DNA of 7,887 nt from Deferribacter abyssi. Its GTDB lineage: Bacteria > Chrysiogenota > Deferribacteres > Deferribacterales > Deferribacteraceae. This document shows, in pieces, positions 1 to 5,966 of this stretch. A program made the position numbers and the translations under genes. Position 1 is the stretch's first letter. Every line of letters begins with the position of its first letter. The stretch spans positions 1 to 7,887 of the forward strand of contig NZ_JAQNCS010000032.1 in NCBI RefSeq assembly GCF_049472655.1, given 5' to 3'. The notes under the pieces were generated by a model. That model did no database searches, was not told where the DNA came from, and saw only the letters and a list, made by a program, of their open reading frames with translations.

Positions 1-3000
1 TATTGCCATAATTTAGATGAAGTAGTCTCAAAATCTGAATATGGACAAATTTTTGTGGCAAAAACGACAATGTTTAGTCACATTAAGTTGAATATTCCAG
101 AAGAAGATAAAAGTAATAAAAAAGAAATTGCTAAAAAGGCTTTAAAAAAAGGAATAGAATATAGGGAGCAGCTTAAAAACAAATATGACCTACTAATAGT
201 TGATGAGGCGCATTATTATAGAAATTTTCATGGAGATAGTCTTCGTGTAAATGTAGCTAAAGGTTTTTTTGGCACTCGTATCGGAGAAAATAGCAATGCA
301 GAAAATGAAGGTATTGCCTCAAAAGTGCTATTAATAACAGCAACTCCAAACCATTCTAAACAAGATGATATAAAAAATATATTTAATTATTTCAATTACT
401 TAAATCTAAAAGTGAATAATAAGCTTCTTGAGAAGTGTAATGACTATTCTGATATTTTAAAGGAATATGCTCACAGGAGATTTAGAAGATTGGAGGATAA
501 GATAAAATATCAGTATAGAAAAGAGACAGCTATTGAGGCTTCTTTTGAAGAGGATTTAAAAGCAGAAACGTTTTTTGCAGTCTATCAAAAACATTTGGTT
601 AGAAAGATATTGAGAAAAGAAGAGGAAGAACATAAAGAAAAAAAGAAACAAAATATTTCTGAAAACCGTCTTACTTTTGGTTATTTGGAAGGTTGTGAAA
701 TCATAAGTTATGAGGAAGATAACAATGCTGTTGAAAATAGTGAAAATGATATAGAAAGTCAAGATTATACCCGCGGTTTAGATCATGAAATATTAAAAAA
801 TATTGTAAAAAAATATACTTCTATTTTTCAAAAACCACCTTCACATCCCAAGTATGATAAAATTGTTAATAATATAATTGAAAAAGAAAGGGATGCTATT
901 AATTATGGTAAGGAAGCTGAAAAAAACATTATCTTTGTACGTAGAATCCCATCAGTAAAAGAATTGACAGAAAGACTTTTGAGAGAGTATGATAAGATTC
1001 TATTTGAGAAATTAACGAAAAACCTAAAGCTTCCAAAAAATTTAAAAATGCCTAATAAAAGAAAAGAGTTAGATAATTTGATTAAAAAACATTTCCCAGA
1101 ATTTGCAAAAAAAGAAAATAACTTAGATTTTGAAATATCGGAAGTTAATGATGACAGCAATTTTAAAAACTGTGTGGTCCTTGATTATTTTGTTAGAAAA
1201 AAAGAACAACAATCCTCTACATTAGGGTCTAATTTTAGAAACTTATTAGTAGATCCAAACTCCCCATTTTCAATGTTGTTTGAACTACCACCTAATAAAG
1301 AAGAACCAACAGAAAAATATGTATTTGAAGATTTTTTGATTAATAAAAGAAATGAAATAGATTATTTAGAAAGTGCAAAAAGACAAAGGTATAAAAATAG
1401 TTATAAACTCCTTAAGTATCAGAATATTAAAAATTATTCTAACAGCAAAAGTGCAAAAAGAGAATTTGATACACTTTGGACATTGTTTTTTAAACAAAAT
1501 AAAGAGGCAAAACAGTTAATAGATAGTTTTAGTGAATATGAATGGGAAGGTTTGGGTAATTTTACAAAAAAAGCATTAATATTTGCTTCAGATGCAATAA
1601 TTGAATTATTTTGTTGGTATTTGGTTAATGAAAATAAAAATAATTATGAAAGTTTTATTGAAACAATTAAAAAAGATTTTAAAAAAAGTCGTACCTACCT
1701 TTTAATGAAAGAATCTTTAAATTACTTTAAGTATATTTGGCAAAAAGTATTGGGGTTAAAAAAAGAAATGTTACCTGATTATGATTTTAGAATTTTTGAA
1801 AGTGGTGTGCCTGTATATGGCTTTCATGGAGCAACAAAAAGTGATACAATAATCCAATTATTTAATACTCCATTTTATCCAAACAATATTGTTGCTACCT
1901 CTGTTTTACAAGAAGGGGTTAATTTACATTATTATTGTAACAATATTATCCATTATGGAATAGCATGGACTCAAGGTGCAGATGAACAGCGTAATGGCAG
2001 AGTAGATAGGTTTTTAGGAAAGGTACATAGAAAACTGAAGGCTAATAGAAGTAATCTGTCAGCAATGAATATTTGTTATCCAGTATTAAAAGATTCTGTG
2101 GATGAACTGCAGGTATCCCAGTTTATAAAATATAAACGAAGAGCAGAAGCTATTATAGATAAAGGTGAAGAACCTGAAGAAGTCACTGAAATAGATAATA
2201 AATTTGAAAGTAACTGGAAAGCATATTTAAGAGAACCTAATAATGATATTAGTTTATTGGAAGATCCGTATCCAGCAAGATTTGAAATAAATAAGTCAGA
2301 CTTAATTGATATAAATTGCTTTAAAAGTGATAAACAAAAAATTTATGGTAAAAACATTGTTACATCGATATTGGATTACTTTGAAAAACATCAAAACATA
2401 AATAGAATTAAAATTGAAAAAATTATAGAATTTTGGTCTGAAAATAATCCAACTTCAAAGTTATTTTATTTGAATACAACAATATCAAACAAGGATCAAA
2501 AACGTTATCAGCCAGCAATAGTTTTTTGTGGTTATTTACCTTTATCGTCGGTAAATGGTTTTGAGAAGAAAAATTTTAATTTCTATCTTAAAGTTGTTTC
2601 TCCAGTAGCTAAGAAAAAAGATGTTTTTACTAACAAGGATTTATTTGAAAAAAAAATTAAAACAATAAAAAAACTACTAATCAATTATCCTTTAGTAAAA
2701 ATTGAAATAGATGATGAGAAAACAGGCTTTGAATACTTGAGTTGTTGCTCTTATATATTAGTTACTTTTGATAGTGATGGAAATGTATTTTTAGATGAAA
2801 ATGAATTAAAGTATTCTGTAGAACAGACCTTATATGTTGCTGATGAATTGGAAAAAATATTATATGATGAAAATACAGATGAAGCAAATTTTGAAGAATT
2901 GAGTGTTATGAGTAATTCTGAAACGTTTGGTCGAATAGTACAGTCTCAAAATGGAACTAATCAAAGTGAGAATTTAAATAGTACAGTATATTTTGGAAAT

Positions 3001-3300
3001 AAGATATATGATAATATCTTAAATGGGTGGAGTGAATTTGAAAGAGATAATTTGAAGTATGTATGTAAGAGTGTATCAATTCCTTATCCTTCCAAACTTG
3101 GTAGTGTCGATTGTATAAAAATGCTATCTAAATATCCTTTTATTAATTATCATTTTAATAATAACAAAATAATAATAAAATTAAATTACTTGAAAGATAA
3201 TTTCCAAAAAGAAGAACAAAAATTTTTAGAAAATTGGTTTGAAGTAGCAGCAAGTTATATAGAAAAAGACTTCAAAGATATTAATAATTCCAAGAAGTAA
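1..3300 (+). CDS. SNF2-like superfamily 2 helicase, N-terminus outside the window
   Basis: The frame is open from base 1, so the gene starts upstream; the GTG at 55 is only an internal codon. Residues here are counted from that GTG. Seen: motif II DEAH at 50-53 (VDEAHYYRN), motif III TATP at 95-98, a second-lobe opening strand NIIFVRR at 291-297, FHGATK near 590, motif V ATSVLQEGVNL at 614-624 and motif VI QRNGRVDR at 645-652. The Walker A motif must lie upstream. These motifs indicate an ATP-driven DNA translocase or helicase of the SNF2/RapA-like part of superfamily 2. The second lobe is split by an unrecognised insertion of roughly 280 residues (about 305-585), and about 430 unrecognised residues follow motif VI. 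A charged, coiled-coil-like stretch lies near 183-200. At over 1,099 residues the size suits helicases of defence systems such as DISARM or BREX, but I cannot assign it to one. It is the first visible gene of a same-strand group with a nuclease and an HhH-like protein. Helicase call firm; defence role inferred. Confidence 0.88.
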   Translation, partial: YCHNLDEVVSKSEYGQIFVAKTTMFSHIKLNIPEEDKSNKKEIAKKALKKGIEYREQLKNKYDLLIVDEAHYYRNFHGDSLRVNVAKGFFGTRIGENSNAENEGIASKVLLITATPNHSKQDDIKNIFNYFNYLNLKVNNKLLEKCNDYSDILKEYAHRRFRRLEDKIKYQYRKETAIEASFEEDLKAETFFAVYQKHLVRKILRKEEEEHKEKKKQNISENRLTFGYLEGCEIISYEEDNNAVENSENDIESQDYTRGLDHEILKNIVKKYTSIFQKPPSHPKYDKIVNNIIEKERDAINYGKEAEKNIIFVRRIPSVKELTERLLREYDKILFEKLTKNLKLPKNLKMPNKRKELDNLIKKHFPEFAKKENNLDFEISEVNDDSNFKNCVVLDYFVRKKEQQSSTLGSNFRNLLVDPNSPFSMLFELPPNKEEPTEKYVFEDFLINKRNEIDYLESAKRQRYKNSYKLLKYQNIKNYSNSKSAKREFDTLWTLFFKQNKEAKQLIDSFSEYEWEGLGNFTKKALIFASDAIIELFCWYLVNENKNNYESFIETIKKDFKKSRTYLLMKESLNYFKYIWQKVLGLKKEMLPDYDFRIFESGVPVYGFHGATKSDTIIQLFNTPFYPNNIVATSVLQEGVNLHYYCNNIIHYGIAWTQGADEQRNGRVDRFLGKVHRKLKANRSNLSAMNICYPVLKDSVDELQVSQFIKYKRRAEAIIDKGEEPEEVTEIDNKFESNWKAYLREPNNDISLLEDPYPARFEINKSDLIDINCFKSDKQKIYGKNIVTSILDYFEKHQNINRIKIEKIIEFWSENNPTSKLFYLNTTISNKDQKRYQPAIVFCGYLPLSSVNGFEKKNFNFYLKVVSPVAKKKDVFTNKDLFEKKIKTIKKLLINYPLVKIEIDDEKTGFEYLSCCSYILVTFDSDGNVFLDENELKYSVEQTLYVADELEKILYDENTDEANFEELSVMSNSETFGRIVQSQNGTNQSENLNSTVYFGNKIYDNILNGWSEFERDNLKYVCKSVSIPYPSKLGSVDCIKMLSKYPFINYHFNNNKIIIKLNYLKDNFQKEEQKFLENWFEVAASYIEKDFKDINNSKK

Positions 3301-3395
3301 TATTACAAAATTTTTATTTACGTCAAATACCGACACTTGCTTTTTATAAACTCAAATTAGTTCCTGATTTAGAATAAACATCATAGGAGATTTTT

Positions 3396-3491
3396 ATGTG
3401 AGTTTTAAAGGAGCTTTTTTTGTTAGGACAAGTTGAATTTAAAGAAAATATATATTTTTCCTCAAAGTTAAATCACATTTTAGATTATTAA
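3396..3491 (+). pseudogene. possible short leader ORF or remnant of a gene start
   Basis: An AGGAG at 3385-3389 sits six bases before an ATG at 3396, but codon 2 of that frame is TGA. The same frame then stays open for 29 codons, with a second GGAG at 3410-3413 placed six bases before a TTG at 3420. From the TTG it would encode 23 residues ending in HILDY and TAA at 3489-3491. Two well-spaced ribosome binding sites in a non-coding gap suggest the decayed 5' end of a gene, or a tiny leader peptide. The peptide is not recognised and its frame differs from that of the downstream nuclease. In such AT-rich DNA the match may be chance. Confidence 0.25.
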
Positions 3492-3495
3492 TCAT

Positions 3496-3524
3496 TTGAC
3501 AAAATATAGAGTTAAGATTAGATT
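3496..3524 (+). promoter_or_regulatory. candidate sigma-70/sigma-A promoter for the nuclease gene
   Basis: A perfect -35 hexamer TTGACA (3496-3501) is followed after exactly 17 bases by TAGATT (3519-3524), a 4/6 match to the -10 consensus. Transcription would start near 3530, leaving a leader of only about 20-25 bases before the ATG at 3554. This suggests the nuclease and the gene after it can be transcribed independently of the helicase. Sequence match only. Confidence 0.45.
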
Positions 3525-3536
3525 TATCAATAGAAA

Positions 3537-3549
3537 CTACAATATGTAG
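3537..3549. repeat. 13-bp perfect palindrome at the nuclease start, possible operator
   Basis: CTACA, a three-base centre ATA and TGTAG form a perfect inverted repeat. It begins about 12 bases after the candidate -10 box and ends four bases before the ATG at 3554, where a Shine-Dalgarno sequence would normally lie; none is visible. It could be an operator or a small leader hairpin. A palindrome this short also occurs by chance in AT-rich DNA. Confidence 0.3.
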
Positions 3550-3553
3550 CAAT

Positions 3554-4192
3554 ATGAAACAAATAGATTTAATACCAAAAAGTTATATACAACGTATTGA
3601 AGAAATTCTTAAAATTTCTTGGCGAATATTAAAAACTAGATTTCTTGAGGGAAGACATCAAATTTCTAAAGAAGCACCTTTCCAACATTATCTTGCTCAC
3701 ATTATTTCAGTGATTGGTGAACAATATTGTACAAAGCGTGATGATATTTTTGTAGTTGATTTAGAAACAAAACTTGGAAATGTCAAAGGAAAAACAAAAT
3801 ATATTGATATTACTTGTTCTTTTTTGAAATAAAATGTTTCTTGTGCTATTGAGTTGAAATTTAAAACAGCACAACAAGGTGCTCAGGATTATGGGCGAAT
3901 TGATACTTTTGTAGACATAGAAGCATTAGAAATTGCATGTGATAAATATGGCTATAATATTGGTAGATTTTATATGATAACTAATAGCACTGAGTATATA
4001 ACACAATCAAAAAGAGATATTGGTACAGTATTTACCACCATGTTTGATGGTGCTGTAACAAAACCAAACTCAACTTTTCATTATGCCGGCTTAAAAGGGA
4101 AAGAAAATGTTAAAGTACAGTTAAGTAATTCTTACACTTTTGAATGGGAAAAAATTGGAAACAGGTATTTCTTGGAACTAAAAATTAAGTAG
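3554..4192 (+). pseudogene. PD-(D/E)XK-type nuclease interrupted by an in-frame TAA
   Basis: The frame from ATG 3554 runs to TAA at 3830-3832 (92 codons), then continues in the same frame for 119 more codons to TAG at 4190-4192. Read through the stop, the 212-position product has a PD-(D/E)XK layout: a helix containing EAPFQHYL (E40), a strand with D85 in KTKYIDIT, and the E-x-K pair in CAIELKFK (E100, K102), followed by a glutamine-rich helix KTAQQGAQDYG. The TAA lies between the Asp and the Glu-x-Lys half-sites, so neither part alone could form the metal-binding active site. The next possible start, TTG 3854, lies inside the IELKF motif and has no Shine-Dalgarno sequence. TAA also ends the helicase and the next gene, so codon reassignment is unlikely. 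The start has no clear ribosome binding site. Role inferred: DNA cleavage together with the helicase. A sequencing error at one base would restore the gene. Confidence 0.75.
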
Positions 4193-4204
4193 AACTACCA
4201 TTAC

Positions 4205-4233
4205 TTGAATTTAAGGAATATCTTGTTTAATAT
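4205..4233 (+). promoter_or_regulatory. weak candidate promoter before the HhH-like gene
   Basis: TTGAAT (4205-4210) and TAATAT (4228-4233) are separated by 17 bases, each matching the consensus at four of six positions. A start near 4240 would leave about 15 bases before ATG 4255, which is very short and would begin almost at the GGAG site. Co-transcription with the nuclease gene, which ends only 62 bases upstream, is at least as likely. Confidence 0.22.
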
Positions 4234-4254
4234 TGTATTATGGAGAAAATTTAA

Positions 4255-4809
4255 ATGATTCAACTCACCTTAGATGATGTGACCAGAGTAGTTGAGAATA
4301 TAGATAATACTGTATTATATAAATACATATATTTACAAGAAAAACTTATGATAACTGATGTAACAATTGATCTTGAATTTCAAAGAAAATTTAATGGTTT
4401 TTATCGAGTAAGAAGAAATAAGGTCTGGCAGTTGCATTTTTATAATATACTTGAACAAAATAAGCATAATAAAAAAGTTTCATTTGCTGATATTTTATTT
4501 GACTTGAAAGAAAAAACAGGGAAGCTAGAAGCCTCGTTTGCTAGCAAACTTGTAGCGACAATAAATCCTGATATGCCAGTTATTGATAAATTTGTTTTGA
4601 AAAATACCAATCTTAAGTTACCAAATTATAAATCAAATGAAAGAGCAAAAAAGATAATAATCTTGTATGAGCAATTGCAACAGGTTGTTAATGATTTTTT
4701 ATCAACTGGAATAGGGGAATTTTTGGTAGAAAAGTTTCAAAGTAAATTTCTGAATTTAAATATATCTAAAGTAAAGATGTTAGATTTTGTGTTATGGCAA
4801 ATTCGTTAA
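4255..4809 (+). CDS. small HhH/OGG-like protein of unknown function
   Basis: The 184-residue frame starts at ATG 4255 with GGAG at 4242-4245, nine bases upstream, and ends in TAA. Visible blocks are FNGFYRVRR (46-54), a helix-turn stretch EASFASKLVATINPDMPVIDKFV (92-114) and a closing LDFVLWQIR (176-184). From memory these blocks recur in uncharacterised bacterial proteins resembling 8-oxoguanine glycosylase-fold (HhH-GPD) enzymes; D111 in PVIDKFV would sit near the catalytic Asp of that fold. No lysine nucleophile or iron-sulphur cysteine cluster is evident, so base-excision activity is not shown. There is no signal peptide or membrane segment, so it is probably cytoplasmic. It lies 62 bases after the nuclease and is the last gene before the insertion-sequence region. 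Role with the helicase and nuclease inferred: recognising damaged, modified or foreign DNA. The coding call is strong; the fold assignment is tentative. Confidence 0.8.
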   Translation: MIQLTLDDVTRVVENIDNTVLYKYIYLQEKLMITDVTIDLEFQRKFNGFYRVRRNKVWQLHFYNILEQNKHNKKVSFADILFDLKEKTGKLEASFASKLVATINPDMPVIDKFVLKNTNLKLPNYKSNERAKKIIILYEQLQQVVNDFLSTGIGEFLVEKFQSKFLNLNISKVKMLDFVLWQIR

Positions 4810-4971
4810 TTTAGTTAAATTATAAAAAGCATTTAATTGTGCAATATCCTCATCTTATTTTTTTTACTACCAGATTTAAATGATTTTCCATGATGATGTT
4901 TTGTATAATCAACCATACTTTTCTTATACTTGTTAACTTTTAAGTGGTAAATATCTTTGTACCCCTCTACG

Positions 4972-4996
4972 ATAAGGTGGGGATTTTTACTTGACT
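4972..4996 (-). repeat. solitary IS21-type terminal sequence
   Basis: Compared by eye with the reverse complement of the IS left end (5164-5188), this 25-bp stretch matches at 21 positions, including the first 12 (ATAAGGTGGGGA) and a TTGAC near the other edge. It is inverted relative to that left end: its inner side points left, away from the intact element. No partner end or transposase gene lies to its left in the window, so it looks like the surviving end of a deleted related element. CCCC at 4962-4965 can also pair with GGGG at 4979-4982 ahead of a T run, so a weak terminator is an alternative reading. Confidence 0.45.
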
Positions 4997-5018
4997 TTTA
5001 CAATTTTATACTTTTTAA

Positions 5019-5163
5019 AGTGATGTTGGTATGAGTGGTAATCACATTAAAACAATGCAATATGGAAAAAATGTGTTATCTGATATGGGATTTAAACAAG
5101 ATAAAAATACCACTATCTTTATTAAAAATGAAGTTTTTTGTCTTTCTCCTTCTGTTCTGTCAT
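5019..5163 (+). pseudogene. unrecognised open frame cut by the IS21 left end
   Basis: The frame is open from 5019 with an ATG at 5031 and reads for about 44 codons (MSGNHIKTMQYG at the start, then DMGFKQDKNTTIFIKNE) before entering the insertion sequence, where the remaining codons are IS end sequence. No Shine-Dalgarno sequence precedes the ATG. It may be the start or middle of a gene truncated by the element, but I do not recognise the product, and a chance open frame is possible. Confidence 0.25.
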
Positions 5164-5206
5164 TGTCAATTGAAATTCCCCACCTTATGGCCCTTAAAAT
5201 TCCCCA
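5164..5206 (+). repeat. IS21 terminal repeats, istB-side end
   Basis: Two AATTCCCCA copies (5174-5182 and 5198-5206) lie in the same orientation 24 bases apart, the inner one inside the 18-bp block shared with the other end. They are the presumed IstA binding sites. The inner copy ends two bases before the istB stop codon, so gene and terminal repeat are tightly packed. Confidence 0.75.
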
Positions 5207-5207
5207 G

Positions 5208-5957
5208 TTACAAGTTATCAGTTTTAACTTTTTGTAAACCCTTAATTCTATAACTTTTACCTGTTATTTTAAAAATATGAGCATGATGTATTAATCTATC
5301 TATTATTGCTGATGCAAGAACTACATCACCAAAGATATTACCCCATTCCTCAAAAGGCCTATTGGTTGTTACAATTACAGATTTTCTTTCATATCTTTGT
5401 CTGATTATTTCGAAAAATTCATCTACATAATTCAACGGTATTTTCTTAAATCCAACCTCATCTATTATCAGTAAATCAACTCCTAAAAATTGCTTTAAAA
5501 CACTAAAATAACTACCATCACCCTTAGCTGATATCAACTTGGCAACCATATCATTTGCATGAATAAATAGTACTTTATAACCATTTTTCAAAGCTTCTAT
5601 ACCTATAGCATTAGCAAGATGTGTTTTACCTACTCCAGGATTACCCATAAAAATTATATTCTTCCTTTCTTCAATAAAACGACAACTGCATACATCCAAT
5701 ATCTCCTGCTTTTTTAGTTCAGGTTGATAATTAAAATCATAGCTCGATAATATTTTTGAAGAATCGAGTTTTGATTTATTGAATCTTTGTTTAAATGAAT
5801 TACTCTGACGATTGATTAATTCATCTTCTAATAATAAATCCAGAAATTCTAAATAGCTCAAACTATTTTCTATAGCATATTTATTTCTGCTTTCCAGCGA
5901 TTTGGCTACGCCAGATAATTTAAATCTTTTTAGTTTATTATTGATTTCTTTTATCAT
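5208..5957 (-). CDS. istB: IS21 helper ATPase IstB
   Basis: This is a 249-residue AAA+ ATPase of the DnaC/IstB type, the usual length for the family. Walker A GNPGVGKT is at 105-112, Walker B LLIIDEVG at 162-169, a sensor-1 stretch VIVTTNRPFEEW at 194-205, and an Asp-Arg at 220-221 in AIIDRLIHHA fits the arginine-finger region. The N-terminal 90 residues are the helical IstB-specific part. In this family IstB assembles on and bends target DNA and recruits and activates the IstA transposase. The ATG at 5955-5957 has AGGAG at 5968-5964, six bases upstream; that site overlaps the istA stop codon TAG, so the two genes are probably translationally coupled. No disabling change is visible. Confidence 0.95.
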   Translation of the reverse strand: MIKEINNKLKRFKLSGVAKSLESRNKYAIENSLSYLEFLDLLLEDELINRQSNSFKQRFNKSKLDSSKILSSYDFNYQPELKKQEILDVCSCRFIEERKNIIFMGNPGVGKTHLANAIGIEALKNGYKVLFIHANDMVAKLISAKGDGSYFSVLKQFLGVDLLIIDEVGFKKIPLNYVDEFFEIIRQRYERKSVIVTTNRPFEEWGNIFGDVVLASAIIDRLIHHAHIFKITGKSYRIKGLQKVKTDNL

Positions 5958-5966
5958 TTTGCTCTC

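Larger units (their letters stand above)
4810..5163. other. gene-free junction between the cassette and the IS21 element
   Basis: This 354-bp AT-rich stretch has no convincing complete gene. It contains an IS21-end-like sequence at 4972-4996, a - strand open frame ending at 4833 (about 56 codons, first Met about 28 codons before the stop, basic and unrecognised), and a + strand open frame from 5019 that runs into the insertion sequence. I see no strong terminator after the HhH-like gene. The stretch looks like debris left by repeated insertion and deletion. Confidence 0.6.

Noticed and set aside
556..1160. Two - strand open frames inside the helicase gene (556-762 and 903-1160)
   Set aside because: Both lie wholly opposite a gene with clear helicase motifs. 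Their Phe/Leu/Ser-rich products are what the complement of Lys/Glu-rich codons gives, and no domain is recognisable.
3830..3832. TAA read as a sense codon or programmed readthrough in the nuclease
   Set aside because: TAA ends the helicase, HhH-like and istB genes here, and no readthrough signal is visible after it; a point mutation or sequencing error is simpler.
4806..4826. Small AATTTA/TAAATT inverted repeat after the HhH-like gene as a terminator
   Set aside because: The stem is all A-T with a two-base loop and no T run, too weak for an intrinsic terminator.
4833..5003. - strand open frame of about 56 codons in the junction
   Set aside because: It has no start near its beginning, no ribosome binding site and a low-complexity basic product; it crosses the orphan IS end, so chance is the simplest explanation.
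5019..5163. Resemblance of the short frame to a serine recombinase (SDVGMSG) or a copia-type RNase H (DMGFKQDKNTTIF)
   Set aside because: Neither continues into the motifs that should follow: no recombinase-type Arg-Gly-Phe block after the SG, and no Asp-Asn-Gln after the TTIF strand. The similarity is too short to use.
5174..5206. Repeated AATTCCCCA motifs as the start of a CRISPR-like array
   Set aside because: There are only two copies per end, mirrored at both ends of a transposase unit, which is the IS21 terminal-repeat pattern.
5031..5253. Two overlapping + strand open frames extending from the junction into the IS
   Set aside because: The parts beyond 5163 are IS terminal repeats and the complement of the istB 3' end. 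Only the segment before the IS is kept, as a weak remnant.
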